A stretch of DNA of 64,000 nucleotides from Nocardiopsis terrae (GCF_014651695.1 NZ_BMXJ01000008.1:62001-126000), one strand, 5' to 3'. Shown: positions 25,150 through 33,966, numbered from the stretch's first letter. Notes: a model not told the origin generated them from the sequence alone. Translations and numbers: made by a program.

Positions 25150-25935
25150 ATGGCCGAATACCGTATTGACGAACTCGCCCGGCTCGCCGACACGACGGTG
25201 CGCAACGTTCGGGTGTACCAGGACCGAGGTCTCCTCGCGCCGCCCCGGCGTCAGGGCCGGGTGGGTATCTACTCCGAAGCGCATCTGGCGCGTCTGCGGC
25301 TGATCGGCCAACTGCTTCGCCGCGGCTACACCTTCGCCAACATCGGCGAGATGTTCCAGGTGTGGGAGCGCGGCGGTGACCTCTCCGAGATCCTCGGCTT
25401 CGAGTCCGCCGTGGGGGACGCCTGGAGCGACGAGATAGCCGACTACGTCAGCCTCGGGGACCTGCGGGAACTGTTCGGCAAGGGGGTGACCCCCAAGACC
25501 ATAAAGCGGGCTCTGGACCTCGGTGTGCTGGAGCGCGACGGGCTGCGGTTCCGGGTCCCCAGCCCCCGCCTCTTCCACGCCGGTGTCGAACTGGTCAAGC
25601 TCGGCATGACCGTGGACTCGGTCCTGGACATCGCGGAGAACCTCCGGCTCAAGATCGGTGGCGTCTCCGAGCACATGGTCCGGCTGGTCGCCGACCACAT
25701 CATCACCGAACACGCCCCCGGGACCGTGATCCAGAGCGAGGACGTCGCACAGATCGCCGAGCTCATCCGCCGGGTGCGCCCCCTGGCCCAGCAGGCCGTG
25801 GACGCTGTCCTGGCCCAGGAGATGGCCCACCACCTCACCAACGTCCTGGGCGACCACTTCGCCGAGGCCATGGAGCACCTTCAGGCGCAGGACCAGGCGG
25901 GCCAGGACATGGAGGGCCTCCCCGGCCCCTCCTGA
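25150..25935 (+). CDS. MerR-family transcriptional regulator
   Basis: A 261-residue regulator. Residues 4-75 are the winged helix of the MerR family (YRIDELARLADTTVRNVRVYQDRGLL, then LRLIGQLLRRGYTFANI). The C-terminal 180 residues are helical and unlike the short metal-binding tails, so a larger ligand is expected. It is divergent from AurF-2, and the shared region carries the motif also seen before the SDR and GMC genes. It is therefore the best candidate regulator of this whole oxidation region. ATG 25150 is close to the domain start. Confidence 0.9.
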   Translation: MAEYRIDELARLADTTVRNVRVYQDRGLLAPPRRQGRVGIYSEAHLARLRLIGQLLRRGYTFANIGEMFQVWERGGDLSEILGFESAVGDAWSDEIADYVSLGDLRELFGKGVTPKTIKRALDLGVLERDGLRFRVPSPRLFHAGVELVKLGMTVDSVLDIAENLRLKIGGVSEHMVRLVADHIITEHAPGTVIQSEDVAQIAELIRRVRPLAQQAVDAVLAQEMAHHLTNVLGDHFAEAMEHLQAQDQAGQDMEGLPGPS

Positions 25936-26075
25936 GTCCTACGGAGCCCTCCCGGTGCCCGGCCCTCCCGGAACCGCCGGACGGTTCCCCCGACGCTTCG
26001 GCCCAACCGACCCCCGCCCCCTCCGACCCCCGAGACCCCCGCTTCCCGCAGACCTCAAGCCCCCGGACGGGCCGC

Positions 26076-26106
26076 GGGCCCGGACACCACCCCGGTGTCC
26101 GGGCCC
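26076..26106. terminator. Bidirectional hairpin between MerR and GMC genes
   Basis: A perfect 13-bp stem with left arm GGGCCCGGACACC and a 5-nt loop lies between the convergent MerR (+) and GMC (-) genes. A further GGTGTCCGGGG copy follows at about 26112. Confidence 0.75.
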
Positions 26107-26161
26107 GCACCCGGTGTCCGGGGCCGCACGCCGGGTCCGGCCCCGCGGATTCCGTCCCGCC

Positions 26162-28051
26162 TCAGGCTCCGGGCCCCTCGGCGGCGGCCCCGGCCGACTT
26201 CCCCCCGGCCCCCTCGGGCCGCTCGGCAACCTCCTCCGCGGCTCCGGTGGAGTCGACCACCGACAGCGGCAGCGACTTCGTGAAGCGGAGCTCGGCGAAG
26301 GCGCCGGCCGGGACCGCCGGCTCCCCGGGGAAGACCGGCCTGGTGCGCCGGTACTCCGCGCCCTGCTCCGGCCGGGTGTCCTCCTCGCCCTTGTTCGGCC
26401 ACATCGACATCGCCCGCTCGGCCTGTGCGGTGATGGTCAGGGACGGGTTCACGCCCAGGTTCGCGGTGACCGCGGAACCGTCCACCACGTGCAGTCCGGG
26501 GTGCCCGTACAGCCGGTGGTAGGGGTCGATCACACCGCTCTCGGGACTGTCGCCGATCGGGCAGCCGCCCAGGAAGTGCGCGGTCATCGGGATGTTGAAG
26601 ATGTCGCCGACCGTGCCGCCCGGGTATCCGTCGATCCGTTCGGCGAGCCGGGTGGCCGCCTCCTGGCCCTCGGGGATCCAGGTGGGGTTCGGCTCCCCGT
26701 GGCCCTGACGGGAGGTGAGCTTCCTGCCGCCGAACAGGCCGCGCCTGACGGAGGTGGTCAGGGAGTTGTCCAGGGACTGCATCACCAGGCCGATGATGAT
26801 CCGCTCGGACCAGCGCCGGTTCGAGAGGCTGCGCATGAACACGTACGGGTGGCGCGCGGCCAGGCCGAGGAAGCGCAGCCAGCGCGGGATCCTCCCGCCG
26901 CCCGGTACCTGGATCGCGGTGAGCAGCCCCATCGCGTTGGAGCCCTTGCCGTAGCGGACCGGCTCGATGTGGGTGTTCTCGTTCGGGTGGATGGAGGAGG
27001 TGATGGCCACGCCGCGGGTGAGGTCCTCCGGCGGCGGCACCTGCTTGCTCATGGCGCCGACCAGGGCCTCGGAGTTGGTCCGGGTCAGGGTGCCCAGCTT
27101 CGCGGAAAGCCGGGGGAGCATGCCGCTGTCACGCATCCGGTGCAGCAGGGTCTGGGTGTTGTAGGTCCCGGCGGCGACCACGACCTGGCGCGCGGTGAAC
27201 GTGCGGGCGTTCTCCCGGCGCCGGGGCGCGTCGGTGCGCACGGTGTCGACCGCGAATCCGCCGCCCCGGGCCTCGGGGAGTTCGCGCAGCCGCTCGACCG
27301 TGGTCAGGGGGTGTACCTCGGCTCCGCCGCGCTCCGCGAAGTACAGGTAGTTCTCGGTGAGGGTGTTCTTGGCCCCGTGCCGGCAGCCGGTCATGCACTC
27401 GCCGCATTCCCTGCAGGCCCTGCGCTCGGGTCCCGCCCCGCCGAAGTACGGGTCGCCGACGGACTCGCCGGGGGCCGCCTCGTTGCCCTCGCCGTCGCCG
27501 CCGTCACCGAAGCACACACCGACCGGGGTGAGCTTGAAGGTGTCACCGACGCCCATGTCCTCCGCGACGGCCTTCAGATGGACGTCGGAAGGGGTGAGGG
27601 TGGGGTTGGTGCGCACGCCGAGCATGCGCCGGGCCTGGTCGTAGAAGGGCGCCAGTTCCGACTTCCAGTCGGTGATGTGCTGCCACTGCGGGTCCTGGAA
27701 GAACGCGTCCATCGGGTGGTAGAGCGTGTTCGCGTAGTTGAGCGAACCGCCCCCGACACCGGCTCCGGCCAGGATCATCACGTCGCGCAGGAGGTGGATG
27801 CGCTGGATGCCGTACATGCCGGCCTTCGGGGCCCAGAGGAAGTTCTTCAGGTCCCAGGAGGATGAGGGCAGGGTCTGGGGTGTGAAACGTCGGCCCGCTT
27901 CCAGGACGCCGACGCGGTAACCCTTCTCGGTGAGGCGGAGGGCGCTCACGGAACCGCCGAAACCGGAGCCGACCACGAGGACGTCGTAGTCGAAACCGTC
28001 TGCTGCTGGGGCTCCGTCGGCGGCGGGGGCTTCTGTGCGCTCAGGGGACAT
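26162..28051 (-). CDS. GMC oxidoreductase, cholesterol-oxidase-like
   Basis: A 629-residue FAD enzyme. The ADP-binding VVGSGFGGSVSALRL (26-40), the GMC region AGAGVGGGSLNYAN (95-108) and the C-terminal NIPMTAHFLGGCPIG and GLHVVDGSAVTANLGVNPSLT mark it as a GMC oxidoreductase of the cytoplasmic cholesterol-oxidase/ChoD-like branch. Residues 213-223 hold four Cys (CRECGECMTGC) before RHGAKNT, a ferredoxin-like cluster pattern absent from secreted cholesterol oxidases. No signal peptide is visible. The last 70 residues are Ala/Pro/Glu-rich. It likely oxidises a sterol-like or other alcohol. Its promoter holds a copy of the shared operator motif. Confidence 0.88.
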   Translation of the reverse strand: MSPERTEAPAADGAPAADGFDYDVLVVGSGFGGSVSALRLTEKGYRVGVLEAGRRFTPQTLPSSSWDLKNFLWAPKAGMYGIQRIHLLRDVMILAGAGVGGGSLNYANTLYHPMDAFFQDPQWQHITDWKSELAPFYDQARRMLGVRTNPTLTPSDVHLKAVAEDMGVGDTFKLTPVGVCFGDGGDGEGNEAAPGESVGDPYFGGAGPERRACRECGECMTGCRHGAKNTLTENYLYFAERGGAEVHPLTTVERLRELPEARGGGFAVDTVRTDAPRRRENARTFTARQVVVAAGTYNTQTLLHRMRDSGMLPRLSAKLGTLTRTNSEALVGAMSKQVPPPEDLTRGVAITSSIHPNENTHIEPVRYGKGSNAMGLLTAIQVPGGGRIPRWLRFLGLAARHPYVFMRSLSNRRWSERIIIGLVMQSLDNSLTTSVRRGLFGGRKLTSRQGHGEPNPTWIPEGQEAATRLAERIDGYPGGTVGDIFNIPMTAHFLGGCPIGDSPESGVIDPYHRLYGHPGLHVVDGSAVTANLGVNPSLTITAQAERAMSMWPNKGEEDTRPEQGAEYRRTRPVFPGEPAVPAGAFAELRFTKSLPLSVVDSTGAAEEVAERPEGAGGKSAGAAAEGPGA

Positions 28052-28131
28052 GGGTTGGGTCTCTCTCCAGGTCAGGAGCGGATGCCCGTAATGCGCCGGA
28101 TACGAGTCCGCAACGATGAATGCGCCATCTA

Positions 28132-28160
28132 GAAATGTGACAATTCATATTGTAATGTTC
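28132..28160. promoter_or_regulatory. Shared operator motif, copy 3 (GMC promoter)
   Basis: ACAAT, TCAT, ATTGT forms an inner inverted repeat (ACAA-N6-TTGT) flanked by AATGT and AATGTT arms, 81-109 bp upstream of the GMC start and also upstream of the divergent DUF6230 gene. Like copy 2 it is preceded by TCTAGAA. This AT-rich patch stands out in the GC-rich surroundings. Confidence 0.55.
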
Positions 28161-28268
28161 GTCACTACCGCCGAGTAAGGTGTGTTCCATGTAACACGCG
28201 TGGCGTGCTTCGGCGCAAGTTTCGTTCCCCCTCGTCGCTCTTCCCGCGACGGAACACTGGAGGTACAC

Positions 28269-28916
28269 ATGCCCAAGGCCCACGATGAGGCCCCCGAGGT
28301 GCCTCAGGAAGCGCCTGAGCAGCACGAAGGCAGTGGCGGAACACGCTGGCGCAGGTTCGCCCTCGTCGCGGTTCCCGGCTTCGTGGCGGCCGCGGTTCTC
28401 GGCGGGATGACCACCCAGGGTCTTCTCGCGGCCTCCTTCGCCGTCTCCGGGGACAGCTTCAAGCTGTCCGCGGACTCGTTCTCCGGGAGCGGCTTCAGCC
28501 AGTACGGCGACGTCGCCAACTCGGTGGACGGCTCCTCCCGAGCGGTCGGACTGTCCACGGTCAACTCCTCCGAACTGGAGAACCTGTGCCTGTCCTCCCT
28601 GTGGGACCTGCCGATCGGTGAGGCCACCCTGGTGATCAACGCCGGTGCCGAGAGCCCGGTCGAGGGCAGCAACATGGTCATCGACATCGAACAGCTCCAG
28701 GGCAACGCCGAGTTCAGCGCCATCGAGATCGGCCGTGACGCCAGCACCCTGGACAAGGCGGAGAACGGGCAGGGGCCCGAGGGCGGTTTCGGTCTCCAGG
28801 CCGACTCCATCACCGTCTCCGACATGGAGATGACCTCGTGGGCGGTCAGCTCGGGTTCGCTCCGGATGACCGGGCTGAACCTGGCGGTCAAGCCCGGCAA
28901 CCACGAGTGCTTCTGA
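28269..28916 (+). CDS. DUF6230 family exported protein
   Basis: A 215-residue protein. A charged 36-residue N-terminus precedes one hydrophobic segment (FALVAVPGFVAAAVLGGM); the rest is a predicted beta-rich extracellular domain with FAVSGDSFKLSADSF and a single conserved pair of Cys. This matches the actinomycete DUF6230 family. Some members were, I believe, once annotated as cholesterol esterase; I regard that label as unproven. ATG 28269 follows GGAGGTACAC. The DUF6114 gene begins 5 bp after its stop, the usual pairing, and the cholesterol-oxidase-like gene is divergent. Confidence 0.82.
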   Translation: MPKAHDEAPEVPQEAPEQHEGSGGTRWRRFALVAVPGFVAAAVLGGMTTQGLLAASFAVSGDSFKLSADSFSGSGFSQYGDVANSVDGSSRAVGLSTVNSSELENLCLSSLWDLPIGEATLVINAGAESPVEGSNMVIDIEQLQGNAEFSAIEIGRDASTLDKAENGQGPEGGFGLQADSITVSDMEMTSWAVSSGSLRMTGLNLAVKPGNHECF

Positions 28917-28920
28917 TCCC

Positions 28921-30372
28921 ATGGCCCACCCACTGACCCTGCTCCGCTCGGGATGGGGACGGTTCCGTGACTGGCGACGGACCCGTCCGTTCTGGGGCGG
29001 CGTCCTCCTCATCGCAGCCGGAGTCGAGCTGCTGGTCGCACCGGCCGCGCAGAGCCTGATCCTGCCGATCGACCTGATCATCTACGCGGGCATCGCCGGT
29101 GTGTCCGGCGCCCTGATCGCCCTCCTGCTGATCACGCTCGGAGTGCTGGGCTGGCTCCAGCCCGCACAGCACGTGTTCTTCGGCCTGGTCGGACTCATGC
29201 TCGCGCTGGTCTCCTTCGTGACCTCCAACTTCGGTGGGTTCGTCATCGGGATGCTGCTCGGCATCGTCGGCGGAGCTCTCATGTTCGCGTGGGCCCCCCA
29301 CGTCCGGCGGCGCCCCCGCAGGCGCCGCCGGGCGGGCGCACCGGACCCCGAGGACACCGAGGGCCGCGAGGAGGACCCCGCGGATCCCGAGCCGGAGGAC
29401 GACGAACCCTCCGCCGGAGGCGGCATCCGCGCCGAAGCGTCCGAGAGCAACGGCCCCGGGCCCCACCGGGCCGAGACCGTCACCGGGCCGAGCGGGGGGC
29501 ACCGGCCCCTGGCCGCGATCGCCCTGCCGCTCGCCGCGGCCGTCACCCTCGCCTCGGCGCCTGCCCCCGCTGCGGGCTGGCCCTGGGACTGGTTCTTCCC
29601 TGATGACGGGGAGCAGTCCGAGGAACAGCCGTCCGAGGAACCCTCCGGGGAGCCCTCCGAGGAGGCGTCCGGGGATCCCTCCGGGGAGCCCTCCGAGGAA
29701 CCCGGCGGGGCCGACCCCGACGAGGACGGCTCCGAGGACCCGGACGGGGAGGAGACCGACGGCGAGGAGGAGAGCCCCGAGGACGAGGAGGCCGAGGAAA
29801 CCGAGGAGCCCGAGGAGGGCAGCCCCGAGGAGTGCGAACTGCGGGTCGGAGACGCCGCCCTCGTCGAGGACGAGGAGGAGTTCCTCGACGCGGTCGTGGC
29901 GTGCCAGGCCGCCGAGGAGGAGGACGAGCTCCCGGAGGTCGTGGTCGATGCCGACTACGACTGCTTCCGGGGATCGGTCCGGGACTCCGGTCTCACCGCC
30001 GACAGCCTCACCATGTACGGAGCCTGGTACGGGGGCGTGGTCGAGTGTCCGACCGCCGACGGTCCCCGGCGCTACCTCCGGCTCACGATGAGCAGCGGTG
30101 ACGTCAGCAACGGCGAACTGTGGTTCGACGACGCGGGTGCGCGCCGGAGCCTCGGCCTGCCCACCATGAACCTCACCGGTGACGTGGAGATGCACGTGAC
30201 CCGAATGCACGTGCGGATCCTCGGTATCCCGCTGACCTTCACCCCGGACTTCCCGCCGCCGCTCCTGCTCCCGATCATGTACGTCACCGATGTGGACGTG
30301 GCCAACCCGATGGCGTCCTCCGACACCATGACCATCCCCGACCTGGACGGCCAGTACGGCGGGGGCGCCTGA
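28921..30372 (+). CDS. DUF6114 membrane protein with long acidic linker
   Basis: A 483-residue protein. The first 125 residues form the DUF6114 domain: RRTRPFWGGVLLIAAGVELL followed by four membrane helices. Then come an Arg-rich patch, another hydrophobic segment near residue 200, an acidic Glu/Ser/Pro/Asp repeat (about 225-305, SEEPSGEPSEE type), and a C-terminal domain with VVDADYDCFRGSVRDSGL and repeated TADSLTMYG/TMNLTGDVEM elements that resemble the DUF6230 beta domain. It may therefore be a DUF6114-DUF6230-like fusion. Usual DUF6114 proteins are shorter. Function unknown; cell-envelope location is clear. Confidence 0.82.
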   Translation: MAHPLTLLRSGWGRFRDWRRTRPFWGGVLLIAAGVELLVAPAAQSLILPIDLIIYAGIAGVSGALIALLLITLGVLGWLQPAQHVFFGLVGLMLALVSFVTSNFGGFVIGMLLGIVGGALMFAWAPHVRRRPRRRRRAGAPDPEDTEGREEDPADPEPEDDEPSAGGGIRAEASESNGPGPHRAETVTGPSGGHRPLAAIALPLAAAVTLASAPAPAAGWPWDWFFPDDGEQSEEQPSEEPSGEPSEEASGDPSGEPSEEPGGADPDEDGSEDPDGEETDGEEESPEDEEAEETEEPEEGSPEECELRVGDAALVEDEEEFLDAVVACQAAEEEDELPEVVVDADYDCFRGSVRDSGLTADSLTMYGAWYGGVVECPTADGPRRYLRLTMSSGDVSNGELWFDDAGARRSLGLPTMNLTGDVEMHVTRMHVRILGIPLTFTPDFPPPLLLPIMYVTDVDVANPMASSDTMTIPDLDGQYGGGA

Positions 30373-30418
30373 CCTCTTCGAACCTCCCCGCCGGACCCGC
30401 GGGGGAGCCCGCAGGCAG

Positions 30419-30454
30419 GGGTCGGGGGCGCCGTGACCACGGCGCCCCCGACCC
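30419..30454. terminator. Strong terminator after DUF6114 gene
   Basis: A perfect 16-bp stem (left arm GGGTCGGGGGCGCCGT) with a 4-nt loop, 46 bp after the DUF6114 stop and between convergent genes. Confidence 0.85.
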
Positions 30455-30471
30455 GCCGTGTGCGGCCGGGC

Positions 30472-30504
30472 GGGTCAGGGCACCCGTGCGAGGTGCCCTG
30501 ACCC
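30472..30504. terminator. Second terminator, next to helicase 3-prime end
   Basis: A perfect 13-bp stem (left arm GGGTCAGGGCACC) with a 7-nt loop ends 2 bp from the stop codon of the minus-strand helicase gene. It probably ends that transcript; the hairpin at 30419-30454 serves the opposite strand. Confidence 0.8.
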
Positions 30505-30506
30505 GG

Positions 30507-32327
30507 TCACCACTCCGAGATCAGCTGACTGGGCTGGCCCACGTGCGACACGTACAGTGCGTCCCGGGCCCGGGTGCAGGCCACGAACAGCAGTGTCCGC
30601 TCCTGCTGGTAGACGTGCTCCAACGCCACCTGGTCGCCTTCGGCCGCCTCGAGCGCCGCCCTGGGCGGGAGCAGGTGCTCGCTCACCCCCAGCAGGGCCA
30701 CACAACGGAACTCCTGCCCCTTCAACTGGTGCATCGTCCCGACCCGGACCGCCGAGAGGGCTCCGGCCCCCTCCAACGGGGTGGTCGCCACCCCGCGGGC
30801 CTCCAGCTCCTTGGCGATGCCGCGCACCACCCAGTGGTTGCGCCCGGCCACCGCGATCTCGCTCGCGCCCACCCCGGCCTCCAACCACACCCGGACCCAC
30901 TCGCCCAGCGCGGTGAGCTCCTCGGCCCGGCTGGCGCAGCCGCGTACCACCGGCGCCGGCCCGCGCAGCAGCGAGCGGTACCCGGCCAGGGTGTCGGCGT
31001 CGTCGTCCATCCCCAGGGCGGACCGGCGGCCCAGGATCGGCATGCTCCAGTCCAGGATCTCCTGGGTGACCCGGTAGCTGACCCGCAGCCGGTGGCCGCG
31101 TCCGCGCACGTTGATGCCGAGCGAGGCCAGGGACACCCGGTTGTCGGACACCCGCTGGTGCGGGTCGCCCACGATGAACAGGTCGTCGGGGCCCTCCGGG
31201 ACCGCGGCGCGCAGCATCCGCCACTGCGTCGGGTGCAGGTCCTGGGCCTCGTCCACCACCACGTGCCGGTACAGCGGCCCGGACCGGTCCAGCAGCCGGG
31301 CGGCCTCACCGGCCAGCTGCGGGTAGGACCACAGGCCCTCCACCCGCATCGCACCCGCGTAGCGCCGAATCGTCTCCCAGACCTGGCGCCGGTGCTCGGG
31401 CGCCAGGTGCTGGACGCGGCCGCTGCGCTCGCAGCGGATGTAGTCGGGCAGCAGCTCCAGGCCCTTGGCCAGGATGACCTGCTCCCACTCGTCGACCAGG
31501 AAGCGCCCGGAGAAGGGCAGGCCGTCGGCGAGGGCGACCGCACGCCAGCGCTGGGCCAGTTCGTCCCTGCTCGCCATGCGGGGTGCCACACCGGTGTGCG
31601 ACTGCACGATCGTGCGCGCGAGGCTGTCGATGGTGGCCACCCGCACCCGGGAGCGCGTGCCGGGGTCGGGCAGCAGCTGGTCGAGCCGCTCCGCCAGGGA
31701 CTGGGCCAGCCCGCGGTTGTAGGTGGTGAGCAGTACGGACTCGCGGTCGTCCTCGGGGTGGGCCGCCGCGTCCAGTTCCGCCAGGTGCGCTGCGCGGTGG
31801 AGGGCCATCACGGTCTTTCCGGTGCCGGGGCCCCCGGTGACCTGGACCGATCCGTTGAAGTGGCCCTCGGTCACCTGGTGCTGGTCCGGGTGCAGGGTGA
31901 TCTGCCACTGGGCGAAGGGGGAGTTGAGCGCGCCGGCGAGTTCGGGCGGGCCGACCGGGGCGAGGGCGGCGCCGTCCGTCCCGGTGGGGGCGTCGGGCAG
32001 GGTTTCCGGCCGCAGGCTCCGGGCGTAGCGGAGGGCTTCGGCGCGCGGCCGTACGGTGAGCAGTCGGTAGGGCGGGTCGTCGGATCCGGCCTCCTCGGCC
32101 TCCTCGGGTCCGGGGGCGGCATCGGGGTCGGGGACGATGACGCCGGACCAGTCACGGGCGATGCTGACGACCCGGACCCGGGGGTCGGCGGCACCCGCGA
32201 CGGACTCCAGGCCGGGGCGGTCACCCGCCTGGTAGGCGCGCATCACGGCCAGGGTGTCGAGCTGGACGTCGGGCGTGAGGCGGGTGAAGTCGCTGAGAAA
32301 CGTCGGTGCGATCGCGAGGGCGGACAC
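30507..32327 (-). CDS. UvrD/Rep-like superfamily 1 DNA helicase
   Basis: A 606-residue SF1 helicase. Walker A is GGPGTGKTVMALHRAA (about residues 165-180), motif Ia LLTTYNRGLA, motif II VDEAQDLH, motif III VGDPHQRV, motif IV region RVSYRVTQEI, motif V GTMHQLKGQEF and motif VI ERTLLFVACTRARDALYVS. The first 150 residues are variable and may be a small N-terminal domain seen in some actinobacterial UvrD-like proteins. GTG 32327 is chosen because CCGGAGGA lies 9 bp upstream; a longer frame back to 32474 has no ribosome binding site. It stands alone, so repair or defence roles are both possible. Confidence 0.9.
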   Translation of the reverse strand: MSALAIAPTFLSDFTRLTPDVQLDTLAVMRAYQAGDRPGLESVAGAADPRVRVVSIARDWSGVIVPDPDAAPGPEEAEEAGSDDPPYRLLTVRPRAEALRYARSLRPETLPDAPTGTDGAALAPVGPPELAGALNSPFAQWQITLHPDQHQVTEGHFNGSVQVTGGPGTGKTVMALHRAAHLAELDAAAHPEDDRESVLLTTYNRGLAQSLAERLDQLLPDPGTRSRVRVATIDSLARTIVQSHTGVAPRMASRDELAQRWRAVALADGLPFSGRFLVDEWEQVILAKGLELLPDYIRCERSGRVQHLAPEHRRQVWETIRRYAGAMRVEGLWSYPQLAGEAARLLDRSGPLYRHVVVDEAQDLHPTQWRMLRAAVPEGPDDLFIVGDPHQRVSDNRVSLASLGINVRGRGHRLRVSYRVTQEILDWSMPILGRRSALGMDDDADTLAGYRSLLRGPAPVVRGCASRAEELTALGEWVRVWLEAGVGASEIAVAGRNHWVVRGIAKELEARGVATTPLEGAGALSAVRVGTMHQLKGQEFRCVALLGVSEHLLPPRAALEAAEGDQVALEHVYQQERTLLFVACTRARDALYVSHVGQPSQLISEW

Positions 32328-33169
32328 GTTGTGGATTCCTCCGGTCTTCGACCTGGTGGCGGCTCTTCTGGACGGTCGGAGCGGACGTTCGGAGCGGGTG
32401 GTCCTCGTGTACGGGAAAGCCTGTTTCCGGGCTTCGCTCACACCTGAGACATGCTCGCCGTGGAATTTGGGCAAACGCCGCTCGGGGGACGATTCTCGGC
32501 AGCTCTCCGGATCGCTTGCGGTTCCGTGTCTATGCAGTTCAAATGATGTTTTACGGAAGAGTGTTCGAGCGTGTTCCGAAGCTTTTCCGCGGGACTGGGG
32601 AAGGCTTTCCGTGACCTGCGGTTCCTTGGGGTGAGGTGGTGGCCGAAAGGGCGGTTATATTGCTGACCGAAACCTGGTTCCCAGGCGGGCGCGGACCTGC
32701 TCCGACCGGGTGAGGAGGCGGATCGGCCCGACAGGGGGCGGGGAGACCGAAACCAAGGTGGCTTCCCCGGGGCGGGAAAGGAGGGCTCCCGGGGTGGGAA
32801 AGGGGCGGGAAACACGGGACCGCGGTGCCGCGAGTGCGCTGTCTGGCCGGTTGCGGACACGCTCTGTGCGGGAAGCTGTGCGGTGCGAGATCGTGGACGC
32901 ACCCGGGGGAAGCAGCACGCGTGGTTCAGGACTCTGCCGGGGTCCGTCCTACCCCGGCAGAGTCCTCAACCACCCTAGAGAAGCGGTACCCAGTCCCGGT
33001 ACCGTCCAAAGCGGGGACTCCGGCCGACCTTTCCCGCATCCTGCCCCACGGCTGTGACAGAACCGCCCCCGGGCACCGACCGCTCCGCCGGGCTCGCGGC
33101 TCCCCGCGCGCGCGAACCATGCTCTAACGTTGGACGCGACAAACCGGGTGGAAGGAGCGGGCCGAGCAC
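32328..33169. other. 842-bp region between divergent helicase and DUF1707 genes
   Basis: No gene I can support. It contains a moderately AT-rich stretch (32500-32670), GGGAAAGG-type direct repeats around 32755-32815, and the long hairpin at 32921-32973. Overlapping frames on both strands change composition within themselves and lack ribosome binding sites. Confidence 0.6.
32921..32973. repeat. Long inverted repeat (22-bp stem) in a divergent intergenic region
   Basis: Outer arm GTGGTT, one mismatch, then a perfect 16-bp arm AGGACTCTGCCGGGGT, a 7-nt loop CCGTCCT, and the full complement. There is no U-run, and its place upstream of two divergent genes is odd for a terminator. It could be a small-RNA terminator, an attenuator of the DUF1707 leader (197 bp before the start), or a palindromic repeat. 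Confidence 0.8.
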
Positions 33170-33811
33170 GTGTCCCCCAACGACAAGAGCCGCATGCGTA
33201 TCTCGGACGCCGAACGCGACCAGGTCGCCGAGATCCTGCGCGAGGCCGCGGGCGAGGGGCGCCTGGACCTCGACGAACTGGACGAACGCCTCAGCGCGGT
33301 CTACGCCGCCAAGACCTACGCCGACCTCGAACCCATCGTGTTCGACCTCCCCACCGGGGCGAACGGCCTCGGCGGCCCCGAGACCGCCGGACCAGCCGCG
33401 GGCGCCGCGCTCCCGGCCTTCGGCGCCGGCCCCCTCGCGGGCGGACAGCCGCTGGTCCTCAAGGCCCAGGGCAACCCCGTCGTGCGCAAGGGGGAGTGGA
33501 CCGTCCCCCACCGGGTCGAGGTCGACGCCCGCTTCAACAACACCAAACTCGACTTCCGCCGGGCCCGGCTCACCACCCCCGTCGTGGAGGTCTGGCTGGA
33601 CACCTCCTGGGGCAGCGCCGACCTGATCCTGCCCGAGGGCGCCACCGCCGAGGTCGACGTCGACTCCTCCTGGTTCGGCAGCCTGCGCTCCGACGTCGAC
33701 TCCATCCGACGCTCGGACGCGCCGCACTTCGTCATCACCGGCAAGAGCCAGGGCGGCACCCTCCGGGTGCGGCACAAGAAGCAGGGCGGGTGGGCCGACC
33801 TCTTCGGCTGA
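33170..33811 (+). CDS. DUF1707 SHOCT-like protein with LiaF-like C-terminus
   Basis: A 213-residue protein. Residues 7-60 are the DUF1707 domain (MRISDAERDQVAEILREAAGEGRLD... ELDERLSAVYAAKTYADL). A Gly/Ala-rich linker follows, then a beta-rich domain (about 105-205) with RRARLTTPVVEVWLDTSWGSADLILPEGATAEVDV, of the kind seen in cell-wall-active-antibiotic response (LiaF-type) proteins. No membrane segment, so it is cytoplasmic or peripheral. GTG 33170 follows GAAGGAG. DUF1707 proteins are abundant in actinomycetes but lack an assigned function. Confidence 0.85.
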   Translation: MSPNDKSRMRISDAERDQVAEILREAAGEGRLDLDELDERLSAVYAAKTYADLEPIVFDLPTGANGLGGPETAGPAAGAALPAFGAGPLAGGQPLVLKAQGNPVVRKGEWTVPHRVEVDARFNNTKLDFRRARLTTPVVEVWLDTSWGSADLILPEGATAEVDVDSSWFGSLRSDVDSIRRSDAPHFVITGKSQGGTLRVRHKKQGGWADLFG

Positions 33812-33966
33812 CCCCGTCACCTCCGCACGGACGACCGACCCCTGCGGGGCGGGTGCGCCTCCCGCACTCCGGGACGACCGTGACGGACCGGACCGAGGGA
33901 TCCCCCCGTGCGCCATGATGGTGGGGCGCGGCAGGGGCCGCGCGGAGAGCGGGAGGTCACGGGGCA

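Noticed and set aside
32710..33057. Plus-strand 115-codon frame before the DUF1707 gene
   Set aside because: It is Arg/Gly/Pro-rich in several frames alike, runs through the long hairpin and has no recognisable product.
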